This document shows positions 45,414 through 60,040 of a stretch of DNA of 64,000 bases, piece by piece (positions within the stretch are counted from its first letter, which is position 1; every line of letters starts with the position of its first letter). Where the stretch lies: assembly GCA_014155875.1 (NCBI GenBank), contig JACEFZ010001393.1, positions 1 to 64,000 on the forward strand, read 5' to 3'. Source of the DNA: Cepaea nemoralis. Lineage: Eukaryota > Mollusca > Gastropoda > Stylommatophora > Helicidae. The notes beneath the pieces are model-generated. The model made no database searches. It had not been told where the DNA came from and was given only the letters and a program-made list of their open reading frames with translations. The position numbers and the translations under genes were made by a program.

Positions 45414-45697
45414 CATGATAATCCACCCGACGATAAACTACCAACAGAAAATATGTGGATAGTTCTGCAGAACACGAATTTGGGCAAGGATGTGTATTGT
45501 GTCAACAGAAACCCTCTAACAGACACAGCGTAGAGGGATATGTACATGTGTCCACAGAAAGCTTCTAACAGAGACATCGTGGGGGGGGGGGGGGGAATGT
45601 TGAGGCAGATTGAATCTGTTCAAGTGTGGAGTCTGTCCTCGCAGCTGTCACTCTATCAACCCGAGCGATATCAACAGACTCAGCTGACAGTCAGTTG
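45414..45697. repeat. short duplication and G run
   Basis: GTGTCAACAGAAACCCTCTA (about 45,498) and GTGTCCACAGAAAGCTTCTA (about 45,547) are two units of about 50 bp. A run of about 17 G follows (45,580-45,596). Otherwise nothing is recognised. Confidence 0.6.
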
Positions 45698-45895
45698 CAT
45701 ATCCTTTACAGGACGTTGCAGTCACCCCCAGCAATTATTGACTGTTTGTGATTTAATAGTCAATTTCGCCTTAGAAGCTGTGGCCAATAGGATAAGATCG
45801 CTCGATGTTAAACTTCCTGTGCGGTGATGGCAGGTAGGCGGTTAAACACCGGCATTAAAATGGAGTTAAATATTGATTTCTCGTTCAGAAAGTAA
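45698..45895 (+). mobile_element. SINE family 1 fragment joined to a shared module
   Basis: TTTACAGGACGTTGCAGTCA at 45,708 matches the module at 60,770 and (inverted) 63,150. From 45,779, TGGCCAATAGGATAAGAT, TTAAACTTCCTGTGCGGTGA and GGCGGTTAAACACCGG form a decayed copy of the SINE family 1 head, followed by GATTTCTCGTTC of its body. Confidence 0.5.
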
Positions 45896-46639
45896 TGGCA
45901 CACTACTGTTCGTAAAATTGTCTAGAACATAAATCAGGATAGGGTTGATGGCAACGCCGCAGAGGGCATTTATAAAAATAACAGTCTGCCATTGCTTTCT
46001 GAACGGCCACCACATCATACCACGGAAATCAACGCAAAACGTTCTGCCTCCACATTGTCAGCGGTTGATTTCCAACCCTCGACGTGATATAAAAATCGTT
46101 ATCAAAAAGTTGATGAGAACAGATATAACAACGGGAAATGTGGTCTCTGGGGAATCTCCCAGAGACATGTTCATCACTTTGACGGATCCTACCAGTTGTA
46201 GCAGTCGTGTGAGCGGGAGAGAGTCAATACACACCACCGCAGGCAGAAGTTCGGCACTAGAAACATCGGAGTGCCATTTGTACACACACTGCCGACACAT
46301 GCGATAACGACGCTGCCCTTCGGCTGGCACTTGATAATTTCAGAGACAGTATTCTTCATTCCAGGCGAAATAAAGGCAATGTTTTGTGTGAGACAATGAC
46401 CAGTTTGTCAACACTCGTAGTTACCGTTACATGACCTCAGGGTCAACAATGGCCGATCTTCACGAGATCAATAATATCAATTCGAACTTGCCATACACGA
46501 GATGTTCCGCTATCTCTCATTATCCTTGTGATGTCTCCCTCTCATTCCTTCTTTTCTCCTCATCTTTTCCTACTCTTCTTTCTCCTCCTCTTCCTCCCCC
46601 ATCATTATTATTATTATAATAAATGAAAAATAGAAAGTA
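45896..46639. other. no recognised gene
   Basis: 45,950-46,080 resembles the 42,250 module (TCTGCCATTGCTTTCTGAACG). The frame at 46,330-46,058 (-) has no domain I can defend. 46,540-46,622 is TCC-rich then ATT-rich. Confidence 0.35.
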
Positions 46640-48930
46640 GGGTCAAATTAAGGAAACTCTTTATAAAACTGCCGTAGGGGTTTACGGCACTGTGGATCAT
46701 AAGAGGCAGGACTGGTTTGCGGCAAACAGCCAGACTCAGCAGCCCTTGATGGATAAGAAGAAGAAAGCTCTCTTACGAAATAAGGAAAGACCAACGCGTA
46801 ACACTCTGAGTGAACTCAGGCAAGCTAGGAAGGATGTGCAAAAGGCTGCCAGGCAGTGTGCAAATGATTATTGGATCAAGTTATGTGAGTCCATTCAAAT
46901 CGCAAGTGATAAGGGAAACATAAGAAGCATGTATGAAGGAATAAAGAAAGCCTGTGGTCCAGTGATCAAAAGAAGTGCACCATTGAAAACCTTGACTGGA
47001 GAAATCATCACTGATAAGAAACAGCAGATGGACAGATGGGTAGAGCACTATTTGGAGCTTTACTCAAGTGAGACCAAACTAGCTGGATGATGCCCTCAAC
47101 GCCATAGAGGCTCTACCAACTCTTGACCACCTGGACACACTTCCCACCATAACAGAAGTTAAGTGTGCTATAAATGAACTTGCATCTGGCAAGGCTCCAG
47201 GTAAGGATGGGATTCCAATAGAGGTTATCAGGAGTGGGCAAGACACACTCACTCTACAGATCCACCAGCTAATAGAGCTATGCTGGCGAGAAGGACAAGT
47301 CCCACAGGATTTCAAAGATTCAAGCATCATAACACTGTACAAGAACAAGGGCGATCGGAGCGACTGCAACAACTATAGGGGTATCTCACTTCTGTGTATT
47401 GTTGGAAAAGTATTTGCCAGAATTGTTCTGCGCAGACTTCAAGTCCTAGGAGATCAAGTCTACCCCGAATCACAGTGTGGCTTTCGACAGAACCGGTCTA
47501 CCATTGATATGATATTCTCATTGCGACAAATGCAAGAAAAATGCCGTGAACAGAATCAACCACTGTTTATTGCTTTCATCGACCTCACAAATGCATTCGA
47601 TTTGGTCAGTCGTGAGGGTCTGTTCAAAGCACTAAAGAAGATTGGCTGCCCACCAACTCTTCTGTCCATTGTGGAATCGTTCCACACAGGCATGAAGGGT
47701 ATAATCAAGTTTGATGGTGCAACTTCTGAAGAATTTGAAATCAAGAGTGGAGTTAAGCAAGGTTGTGTACTAGCTCCCACCCTCTTTGGAATATACTTTT
47801 CACTTCTACTGAAATATGCCTTTCGTGATCAGGATGGTGGTATATACATTCACTCACGCTCAGATGGCGGCCTCTACAATGCTCAGAGATTGAAGGCCAA
47901 GACCAAAATTAGGAGGGTACTGATCAGAGAGTTGCTTTTTGCAGATGATGCTGCAGTTACGACCCACTCTGAGGAAGAATTGCAATGTCTACTATCTGCA
48001 TTCTCCAATGCTTGTTCTGAATTTGGTTTAACAATTAGCAAAAAGAAGACACAGATTATGTCACAAGGTGCACATGGGGTACCATCAATCTTTATTGACG
48101 ACGCCGAACTAGAGATAGGTAGACCATTTTACATATCTAGGATCAGTGGTAAATAGCAAATTATCCCTAGATCAGGAAATCAACATCCGGATTGGTAAGG
48201 CAGCAACAACAATGAACAGGTTAAGAAAAAGAGTCTGGGAGAACAGGAAGCTTACTGCCAAAACAAAAGTCCTTGTCTATCAAGCCTGTGTCCTTAGTAC
48301 TCTTCTTTATGGCAGTGAAACCTGGACAACTTACTCACACCAAGAGAAACATTTAAACAGCTTTCATATGCGGTGTCTGCGAAGAATTCTTGGTATTAAG
48401 TGGCAAGACAAAATCACAAATACTGAAGTATTGGAAAGATCAGGTTGTGTGACAGTTTATTCCATGCTCAGTCTTCGTAGACTTAGATGGATAGGACATC
48501 TTAGGAGGATGGATGATGGTAGAATACCAAAGGACATCTTTTTTGGTGAATTACAGATGGGTAAGAGATCTCAGGGTCGGCCTCTACTACGATACAAAGA
48601 TGTGTGTAAGCGGGACATGATTGATACAGGCATTGATTATGCACATCGGGAGCAAGTCGTCGCTGAACGTGTTGCATGGAGGGCAAACATCAGAAATGGA
48701 ATAAAGACAAAGGAGAAAATTATTCCAGATAAGTCACACCGAGCGTGTGAGACGTAAGATGGTGCATGATGGTGGAAATGACCACGTGTTCACATGCACC
48801 CACTGTGAACGGACATTTACAGCGCAAATTGGCCTTATCAGTCACATGCGCTACCGCCATAGGTAAAAGTTATTATGCCTTTTTAAAGCACAAACTATCG
48901 TCTGTCAAGACGGCAAGGTGCCAATGAATA
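46640..48930 (+). mobile_element. RTE-like LINE, copy D, 5'-truncated
   Basis: The sequence starts inside the linker between endonuclease and RT (residue about 305 of the intact copy) and runs to the 3' end CGTCTGTCAAGACGG then GGTGCCAATGAAT, followed by AATAAAATATTATTATT. It is in opposite orientation to copies A-C. Truncation at the 5' end is the usual result of target-primed reverse transcription. Confidence 0.9.
46692..48866 (+). pseudogene. RT of RTE-like LINE copy D with three frameshifts
   Basis: All RT motifs are readable: APGKDGIP (about 47,205), FIDLTNAFDLVSREG (47,575), GVKQGCVLAPTLFG (47,750), LLFADDAAV (47,935) and LLYGSETWTTYS (48,305). The C2H2 finger with CTHCERTF and HMRYRH is at 48,795-48,862. 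Single-base insertions near 47,088 and 48,117 and an indel near 48,740 shift the frame, so no full protein can be made. Compared with copies A and B it carries many substitutions and is clearly older. Confidence 0.88.
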
Positions 48931-49309
48931 AAATATTATTATTCATCCTCCTCCTTCTCTTTCGTCTACTTTTCCTTATTATTGTTGTTAGTATTATTAA
49001 TATTATTATTGATACTCCACAGTCTCTTCCTCCTCCGCTCCATACCCATTCACCTCTTCCTCCGCCTCCTTCTTCCTCACCTTCTTCTTCTGAGATAGTT
49101 ATAACTGCGTACATCAATGTGCGTCCTACTCTGGTCGAACGATATGTCATGACTTCTGGATTCCCTTCAATGCGTCTAGATCTTTCCCTCAGCTCTTCAT
49201 TGATTCTGGACTACCATTGGAGTCCCTGTATTGTGCGCAGAGACCTGTTAATGATTGCTTTATCAGACATTGATTTTATTGCTTTCTATGTTACTTCGTT
49301 CCTATTTCT

Positions 49310-51536
<2,227 letters not shown>

Positions 51537-51864
51537 GACCCATTGTTCCCTTACAATGGCATTCAAGCTGTCAAGATCCATGGTTCCCAACTGTCAAAAG
51601 TGTGAAGTACATCGTTTTGGCTGACATGGTATCAAACATCCTGACCGCATCTTTGAGCGATGTCCAAAATCAAGCTAAGACTGCTCCATTATCCACCATT
51701 CCTAATCCAGAAGTTACCATCAAGATGTTGAACGACTGCCGTTTTGGGAAAGCCGTGTTCGGCATCAGAACCAGTACTATCGCAACTAGTTTCTCAATTA
51801 TCACTGAAAACAGCAGACACCTACCTCTCACTACCATCATCGGGTGGCAGCACTACTGCATGGA
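51537..51864. other. no recognised feature
   Basis: Balanced composition and a 93-codon open frame (51,602-51,883, +) with no domain I recognise, whose end runs into a SINE. It could be an exon or chance. Confidence 0.3.
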
Positions 51865-52252
51865 AAAGAGCGCTTGCTCTTAAACTTCCGGTGCGCTGAT
51901 ATCAATGCTGCAGTTTCAATCCCTGCACAGGTCAGTTTGACTAAAATGTTGACTTCTCGCCTTTGACTCGGGGACGTAAATTACAAATACCTCAGAACTT
52001 GGAGTGGGTTCGCCTGATGACGAGGGACACTGGTAATTGGGAAAGTTAATCCACACACAAACATCAGGCAAGTACACAAGCAGCAGTAGAACGTGTATAT
52101 TCTTCTTCATCTTCTGCCTTCATCCGGGGAGTTTTTCGGACGTGACTGCGTTGTGCTTGTTTACAGCAGAGCTGCGTTCTTGCGCCGTAAGGCCGACACA
52201 TCCAACTTCTGCTGGCATTTGTTGACCGGGTTAACCTTCCCGGGGTAGCACA
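51865..52252 (+). mobile_element. SINE family 1 followed by repeat X
   Basis: GAGCGCTTGCTCTTAAACTT, CCGGTGCGCTGAT and GTTTCAATCCCTGCAC form the tRNA-like head, and the body runs to GTTAATCCACACAC (52,047-52,060). From about 52,100 repeat X follows in plus orientation: CTTCTTCATCTTCTGCC, then GCGCCGTAAGGCCGACACAT, then GACCGGGTTAACCTTCC. Relative to the SINE, X has the opposite orientation to that in the copy at 34,150, so the two are independent units. Confidence 0.7.
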
Positions 52253-52479
52253 GTAAGGACTACGCATGAGTTAAAAGCTAGCAAAAGGGGGGAGCGGGAA
52301 ACAACAACTACCATCATCATCCTGTGCCGATGATGACAGTACTAGAGAGACAGCTCGGAGGAAGACTTCGTGTCTATAAACTCTTTATGATTGTTAAGAC
52401 AAATTCTCACCGATAATTATTCTTATTGCTACAATTTGCAGTCAACTACTGTATGTGATTGTATGGCTGTGTTCGTTAT
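52253..52479. other. no recognised feature
   Basis: Short unique stretch. Nothing seen. Confidence 0.4.
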
Positions 52480-52775
52480 ATCAATATTACACTTATATCA
52501 ATATTATACTTATATCAATATTATACTTGTATAAATATTATACTTATATCAATATTATACTTATACCAATATTATTCTGATATCGAAATAATAGTTATGT
52601 CAATATTATACTGATATCAATATTATACTGATATCAATATTATACTTATACCTATATTATACTTATACCTATATTATACTTATATCAATATTATACTTAA
52701 ATCAATATTATACGTACATCAATATTATACGTATATTAGTATTATACTTAAATCAGTGTTATACTTATATCAGTA
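52480..52775. repeat. 17-bp AT-rich minisatellite, about 17 units
   Basis: Unit ACTTATATCAATATTAT, with substitutions increasing to the right. 52,776-53,335 is unannotated apart from ATATGCCAGGCA-like sequence at 53,268, shared with 28,800 and 30,620. Confidence 0.93.
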
Positions 52776-53335
52776 TTACAGGTTTGTTTAGGTGTATAAA
52801 TAAATTAGTATTGTTTAATGTGATTGTCCACTTCTCACTGTCACTATTATTTGACATGCTAATGGGTTTTGTCTACTCCTCACTTTTCATAAAATGGATC
52901 TCACACACGTTTCCCGTGGCGACTTGTGCGCGTGCTGAGGTTGATTATCTCTTGTATATTTCTGAATTTATCCGACATCATTGATTGGACTATATATTTT
53001 GGAAACCGGTCTAATGATTGATACGGACAATGCGTTGTGTGTGTTGTTCGCAAGCTGAAGATGGCAGAGGCAATTGCCGTTCATTTACAAACATCAACTT
53101 TATGCAAACAAACAGACATAATAGTCAGTTTAAGGTTACCGTGGGAGACAATTCAAATTACTGTATGAATATGTGTGTTGTGTAGTTCACTTTGAAGGAT
53201 TTATCGTATTGCTTTAGTTTGTGTTGGGTGATTTCTGCAATAGGTACTTAACAAGATGCAGAGAAATATGCCAGGCAATAAATCGAGCAATATATTGTTT
53301 ATGTTTTCGTTATTTAACTTCACTACGGAGAAACA

Positions 53336-53490
53336 TTGCTTGCATTTCTGAATCTTTAATTCTTCAGAGATCATTTCTGAATTATTAATTCTTCAGAGAT
53401 CATTATTGAATCATTACTTCTTCAGAGATCATTTCTGAATCATTAATTATTCAGAGATCATTCCTGAATCGTTAATTCTTCAGCGGTCAT
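53336..53490. repeat. 30-bp tandem repeat, five units
   Basis: Unit containing TTTCTGAATC(A/T)TTAATTCT and TCAGAGATCA. Confidence 0.9.
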
Positions 53491-53639
53491 TTCGAGGAGC
53501 ACCAGCTCCAGTAAAGAGCCTGTTACAATGTGCATATGACTCATGCACTGAATCATTGAGTGATGGCGTGTGAGGAGTCAAAGTAACGACTGGTCTTCCA
53601 TCACTACATCTCACACATCTTATCACAGCTTTTCATTTG

Positions 53640-53800
53640 TTATTGATTATTTTTCATGCGTTTTAATGTTCTTTTGTTGTCAAAAGTTACTTCATAAGTG
53701 ATGTTGAATGAAAGAATGTATGAGAGGAAATAGAGAAGAAGGGCAGAATGTCAGACGGGCCTGCGTGCCCAATTCTTAACCCTTTGAAAATAAAGACTTA
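53640..53800 (+). mobile_element. LINE 3' end, second subfamily
   Basis: GTTATTGATTATTTTTCATG through GATGTTGAATGAAAGAATG to GACGGGCCTGCGTGCCC and CCCTTTGAAAATAAAG, then an ATT tail. The copy at 59,600-59,760 is nearly the same. Only the last 50 bases or so are shared with the subfamily at 5105, 9920 and 38,641. Confidence 0.75.
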
Positions 53801-53814
53801 TTATTATTATTATT

Positions 53815-56800
53815 ATTATTCCACTCTAACAACAGAGAGCTACCACTCTATCAACAGACAACTTCCACTCTAAGACTAGACAGCTTTCCACTCTAAGACT
53901 AGAAAACGTCCACTCTTTGCCTAGACATCTTATACTAAGATTAGACAAATTTCACTCTAAGAATAGATAACTTCCATTCTAAGACTAGAAAACTTCCACT
54001 TTTACTTTAGAAAACTTCCACTCTAAGACTAGACAACTCCCATTCAAAGAATAGACAACTCCCATTTTTCTTCTTCTTCTTTGCGTTCATCCGGAGTGTT
54101 TTTTTTTTCCAGATGTGATTGCGGTGTGTCTGTTATGCGCCATTGGGCAGAAACCCGTAGGCCAACACATCCGACTTTTAGTGTGCTTTTTTGACCAGGT
54201 AGCATTCCTGGGAGACTCTCACTTTTTGCGGTACCATCCACAACCCAGCTGGCCAAGTTGGAACGGCCGAAGACATCGGTCATCCAAGGACAGGGACAGT
54301 CCATGGCATTTTCGGCCATCCAGGGTGGCTTCCATAATTGCAGGGCCGGCACATAGCGCCCTGGTGCTGGGCTCACCGAGGGAATCGTCACGTCCTGCTC
54401 ATGGCTGCTTTACATCCTCACTTCAATATATTGGGCATTTCGTTCACCACGGGCCGTTCCGGCGCAAAAACAGGCCGGTCTGCAGACAGTATCCACTCAG
54501 CGAGCTTTCGTTCGGACATGTGCTTGTCTTTGTGCCCATCAGAGCTGTTCCAGGCACGACAGACATTCGGAAAACTACCTAGTTAGAGCTGTTCCGAACA
54601 AGAGCGGCATTCGGAAACTAGGTGTTCCTAGCACCAAAGAAATATCACTCGGACGTTTTTAGCGTTGGGCCTGATTTATTTGCACCCGTAGGCCAGCACA
54701 TCCGGCTTCAGCGGGCATTTTTTACGGGTTAGCCTTCCCGGGGTTTCGAGAGACGTTAGACTGTTTTGTGCTGTGGTATCGCCCACATCTCAGCTGGTCA
54801 AAGTAGAACGGTCAACGACAACACGGTAAACCCTCAAGGGAAGGCAGGGGCAGACCATGGGCATTCCCCTGCTATCCAAGGAAGCTTCCATAATTGCAGA
54901 GCCGGCACATATTGCTCTGAGACTGGGCTCACCCGAGGAGGTGCCACGTCCTGCTCATGGCTGCTTTAATTCCTCACTTCCATGTGTTGGGCATTTCGCT
55001 TGCCACTGGTCGCTCAAGCAGGCTCCAGGACGGTCAGTCTGCGAGCGATATCCACTAGGTAAGCTTTCACTTTGGACTTCGGGCCACGCAATGGATTCGC
55101 TAGCCGTGCGTTCCACTTCGTGTTATTGAGACGTTTTTCCACCTCTGTCTAGACTCTCTATGAGGTAGATTCAGACAGTTTTCGTAACCATTCTGACTGG
55201 GGCTCTTCTTCTACCTCTTTGTACTCGCCCACGAGGTAGGCTACATGTGCTGCCTTCTCAGCACCTTACCTCCGTCCAGCAGTGAACGAGGAACGGCCAG
55301 GCCCTCTCACCCGGGATACCTCATATCCCCCAGCTGAGAGCCTTCGAACAAGTATCAGAACTGGGCATGTAGCGTGCTTAGTATCTCACCTCTATTTTTA
55401 GGTAGGTGGGTATCGGCCCTGCTCTCACATCCGGGGGTATGTGGCTTAGAGGCGTTCAGACTAAACCCTAGACAGAGAGCCTTAGAGTATTGTCCGGACC
55501 TAGAAATTCTGCCTTCGTGCGCCTGATTTAAACTTTTGACTGCTATCCTCAGTTTACCTGCAAAGCAGCACGTTGTGTCTCTCTTAGTCTGGCCCCTATC
55601 CCATAAGCTGTCCGATGCGTAGTTTTCATCCATTGGTAAGCACATGGGGTTGATGGGACACGCAAGCTCCCCCACCACGTCAAGGTGGAGACACATCGGG
55701 GGAGCACCTCCCATTCTAAGACTAGACAACTTCCACTGTAAGATTAGACAACTCCATTCTAATACTAGACAACTTCCACTCTAAGACTAGATAACTCCCA
55801 TACTAAGACTAGACAACTTCCATTATATGACTAGACAACTTCCACTATAAGACTAGACAACTTCCACCAGACAACTTAGACTATAAGACTAGACAACTTC
55901 AACTAGTAGACTAGACCACTTGCACTATACTCTAGACAACTTCCACTATAAGACTAGACAACTTCCACTATTAGACTAGACAACTTGCACTATACTCTAG
56001 ACAACTTCCACTATATGACTAGACAACTTCCACTATTAGACTAGACAACTTCCACTATACTCTAGACAACTTCCACTATATGACTAGACAACTTCCACTC
56101 TAAGACTAGATAACTCCCATACTAAGACTAGACAACTTCCATTATATGACTAGACAACTTCCACTATAAGACTAGTCAATTTCCACCAGACAACTTCCAC
56201 TATAAGACTAGACAACTTCCACTATTAGACTAGACAACTTGCACTATACTCTAGACAACTTCCAATATATGACTAGACAACTTCCACTATTAGACTAGAC
56301 AACTTGCACTATACTCTAGACAACTTCCACTATAAGACTAGACAACTTCCACTATAAGACTAGATAACTTCCACTATAAGACTAGACAACTTCCACTATT
56401 AGACTAGACAACTTCCACTATAAGGCTAGACAACTTCCACTCTATGACTAGACAACTTCCACTATAAGACTAGACAACTTCCACTATAAGACTAGACAAC
56501 TTCCACTATTAGACTAGACAACTTCCACTATAAGGCTAGACAAAAACCACTATATGACTAGACAACTTCCACTCTAAGACTAGATAACTCCCATACTAAG
56601 ACTAGAAAACTTCCACTATAAGACTAGACAACTTCCACTATTAGACAAGACAAATTCCACTATAAGACTAGACAACTTCCACTATATGACTAGACAACTT
56701 CCACTCTAAGACTAGATAACTCCCATACTAAGACTAGACAACTTCCATTATATGACTAGACAACTTCCACAATAAGACTAGACAACTTCCACCAGACAAC

Positions 56801-58800
56801 TTCCACTATAAGACTAGACAACTTCCACTATTAGACTAGACAACTTGCACTATACTCTAGACAACTTCCACTATATGATTAGACAACATCCACTATTAGA
56901 CTAGACAACTTGCACTATACTCTAGACAACTTCCACTATAAGACTAGACAACTTCCACTATTAGACTAGACAACTTCCACTACAAGGCTAGACAACTTCC
57001 ACTATAAGACTAGACAACTTCCACTATAAGACTAGACAACTTCCACTATTAGACTAGACAACTTCCACTACAAGGCTAGACAACTTCCACTATCAGACTA
57101 GACAACTTCCACTATAAGACTAGACAACTTCCACTATTAGACTAGACAACTTCCACTATAAGGCTAGACAACTTCCACTATAAGACTAGACAACTTCCAC
57201 TATAAGGCTAGACAACTTCCACTATAAGGCTAGACAACTTCCACTATAAGACTAGACAACTTCCACTATTAGACTAGACAACTGCCACTATAAGACTAGA
57301 CAACTTCCACTCTGAGACTAGATACCTCTCATACTAAAACTAGACAATGTCCACCATAAGACTAGACAACTTCCACTATTAGACTAGACAACTTCCTCTA
57401 TAAGACTAGACAACTTCCACTATAAGACTAGACAACTTCCACTCTGAGACTAGATAACTCCCATACTAAAACTAGACAATGTCCTCTATAAGACTAGACA
57501 ACTTCCACTATTAGACTGAAAAACTTCCACTATAAGACTAGACAACTTACACTATAAGACTAGACAACTTCTACTCTAAGGACTAGAAAACTTCCACTCT
57601 AAGATTTGAAAAGTTCCAATCTTTGCCTTGACATCTTACACTAAGATAGACAAATTCCACTCTAAGACTACATAACTTCCATTCTAATACTAGACAACTT
57701 CCACTTTTACATTAGACAAATTCCACGCTAAGACTAGACAAGTTCCATTCTAAGGCTAGAGAACTTCTACTCTAGGACTAAACAACTTCCACTCTAAGAC
57801 TAGAAAGCTTCCATTCTTTGCCGAGACATCTTACACTATTATTAGACAAATTCCACTCTAAGACTAGACAATTTCCATTCTAAGACTAGACAACTTAAAC
57901 TTTTACATTGGACAACTTCCACTCTACGACTAGACAACTTACACTCTAAGACTAGACGACTTACACTCTAAAACTAGACAACTCCCATTCAAAGACCAGA
58001 CAACTCCCATGCTAAGACTAGACAAATCCACTGTACGATTAGACAACTCAATTCTAATACTAGACAACCTCCACTCTAAGACTAGATAACTCCCATACTA
58101 AGACTAGACAAACTGCCATTATATGACTAGACAACTTCCACTAGACAACTTTCACTATAAGACTAGACAACTTTCACTAACACTAGACAATGTCCACATA
58201 AGACTAGACAACTTCCCTATAGACTAGACAACTTCCTCTATAAGACTAGACAACTTCCACTATAAGACTAGACAACTTCCACTCTGAGACTAGATAACCC
58301 ATACTAAAACTAGACAATGTCCTCTATAAGACTAGACAACTTCCATATTAGACTGAAAAACTTCCATTATAAGACTAGACAACTTACACTATAAGACTAG
58401 ACAACTTCTACTCTAAGACTAGAAACTTCCACTCTAAGATTGAAAAGTTCCAATCTTTGCCTTGACATCTTACACTAAGATTAGACAAATTCCACTCTAA
58501 GACTACATAACTTCCATTCTAATACTAGACAACTTCCACTTTACATTAGACAAATTCCACGCTAAGACTAGACAAGTTCCATTCTAAGGCTAGAGAATTC
58601 ATCTAGGGCTAAACAACTTCCACTCTAAGACTAGAAAGCTTCCATCTTTGCCGAGACATCTTACACTATTATTAGCTAGACAACTTCCACTATAAGACTA
58701 GACAACTTCCACTAGACAACTTCCACTATAAGACTAGACAACTTCCACTAGACAACTTCCACTATAAGACTAGACAACTTCTACTATAAGACTAGACAAC
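53815..58800. repeat. 22-bp minisatellite, split by a 1.64-kb insertion
   Basis: Unit GACTAGACAACTTCCACTAT with AA, plus variants (TTAG, CTCTAG, AAGG, CTCCCAT), occupies 53,815-54,066 and 55,708-58,800. Higher-order patterns of 100-250 bp are visible. The segment 58,170-58,680 repeats 57,335-57,846 with many single-base deletions. All of it is non-coding. Confidence 0.95.
54067..55707 (+). mobile_element. unclassified 1.64-kb insertion with internal duplication
   Basis: It interrupts the 22-bp array and is flanked by CTCCCATT at 54,059-54,066 and 55,708-55,715 (a possible 8-bp TSD, but also an array variant). It starts with TTCTTCTTCTT and a repeat X-like segment (TTCATCCGG ... AGGCCAACACATCCGACTT). 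Two diverged copies of about 450-500 bp lie in tandem, 54,120-54,580 and 54,660-55,100, sharing CATAATTGCAG, GCCGGCACATA, CACGTCCTGCTCATGGCTGC and TTGGGCATTTCG. The part 55,140-55,700 is single copy. No transposase or RT motif was seen and no terminal inverted repeat was found. Confidence 0.55.
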
Positions 58801-59039
58801 TCCACTTTATAACTAGACATAATCCCATCCGTGACTACACAAGTTCTGTGTGTATCGACAAGACAGTTACATTCCCAACTCTCCATACAAAACAATCTAC
58901 TTTAGAAATGTCCCTTGTTAAGTTTACTGCCACTACATTAACTGGCATCGTTTATTCTACAGTTCAATATTGATCTGTCTGTCAGTTTGCTTGCCAGGAA
59001 TATGTTCTTCCAGTCAATTTAGTTCTGTTCTTTTCTTTC

Positions 59040-59330
59040 CAATAGCTCCCAGTACGAAGTCCTCATTTTCCCATAATTGTCTTTTACTGTTCGTTCACAG
59101 TGTCTCATTTATCCCCATGTTCCCCATATTTTTTTTTTAACTGTTCGTCCACTGTGACTTATTATCCACGTATACCCATAATTTTCTTTAACTCTTCGTC
59201 CACTGTGTCTTATTTATCCTCATATTCCCATAAAGTTCTTTAACTCTTCGTCCACTGTGTCTTATTTATCCTCATATTCCCTTAAAGTTCTTAACTGTTC
59301 GTCCACTGTGTCTTATTTACCCTCAATACT
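59040..59330. repeat. 52-bp tandem repeat, left part
   Basis: Units containing GTTCTTTAACTGTTCGTCC and ACTGTGTCTTATTTATCC. The array resumes at 59,797-59,900 after the LINE insert. 58,801-59,039 to its left is unremarkable. Confidence 0.9.
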
Positions 59331-59331
59331 T

Positions 59332-59796
59332 ATTATCATACTCTGCCGCTCAGTTGTGGAACAATCTTCCACAAGAAATCAAAGACACCACCAATCATTA
59401 TGCATACATTCGCAACCGTGTTTGAACACTACGTCAGTACAGACTACATGCCCCATGAACAAAAACAAAAAAAGACAATAATAATGGTAAATTATCTCAA
59501 ACGACAACTAGCCAAAAACATTCCCATATGTATGGCACGTTACATCTTCCTTAGGTATTTATAATGCCCATGTTAAACATTGCCTCAGTGAGTCATTTGT
59601 TATTGATTATTTTTCATGCGTTATAATGCTATTGTTCTTTTGTTGTCAAAAATTTGCTTCATAAGTGATGTTGAATGAAAGAATGTATGAGAGGAAATTG
59701 AGAAGAAGGGCAGAATGTCAGACGGGCCTGCGTGCCCAATTCTTAACCCTTTGAAAATAAAGATTTTCGTTTCGTTCGTAGTTCGTTCGTTCATAT
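59332..59796 (+). mobile_element. CR1/L2-type LINE 3' part inside the 52-bp array
   Basis: The first bases encode YSAAQLWNNLPQEIKDTTNH, the characteristic C-terminal phrase after the RT domain in CR1/L2/Crack-type LINEs. A 3' UTR shared with 53,640 follows, then GACGGGCCTGCGTG, CCCTTTGAAAATAAAG and a TTCG tail. The flanking 52-bp array is interrupted exactly at the ends. This copy links the whole 3'-end family to a LINE RT. Confidence 0.75.
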
Positions 59797-60028
59797 TTCC
59801 ATAATGTTCTTTAACTGTTCGTCCACTGTGTGTAATTTATCCTCATATTCCCATAATGTTCTTTAACTGTTCGTCCACTGTGTCTCATGTATCCTCATTC
59901 TTACTTATGGTAATGAAAATTCGGTAGTGCACAAACCAGCACACATGCCTCTCCGCCCTATGGCCGTATGTTTGAAACCTCTTAGACGCCGGGGATTGTT
60001 TCGCCTTTAATCTGGAATCCAGATATCC
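59797..60028. repeat. 52-bp tandem repeat, right part, then unique
   Basis: Two more units (CATAATGTTCTTTAACTGTT ... GTCCACTGTGT) to about 59,900. 59,900-60,028 is unique sequence. Confidence 0.85.
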
Positions 60029-60040
60029 AACCTAAAATTA

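Noticed and set aside
46058..46330. Cys-rich C-terminus of a piggyBac-like transposase
   Set aside because: A few Cys/His residues are suggestive but frames shift and no DDE motif, terminal repeat or TTAA site was found.
51602..51883. 93-codon ORF as a gene
   Set aside because: No recognisable domain, and it ends within a SINE; chance cannot be excluded.
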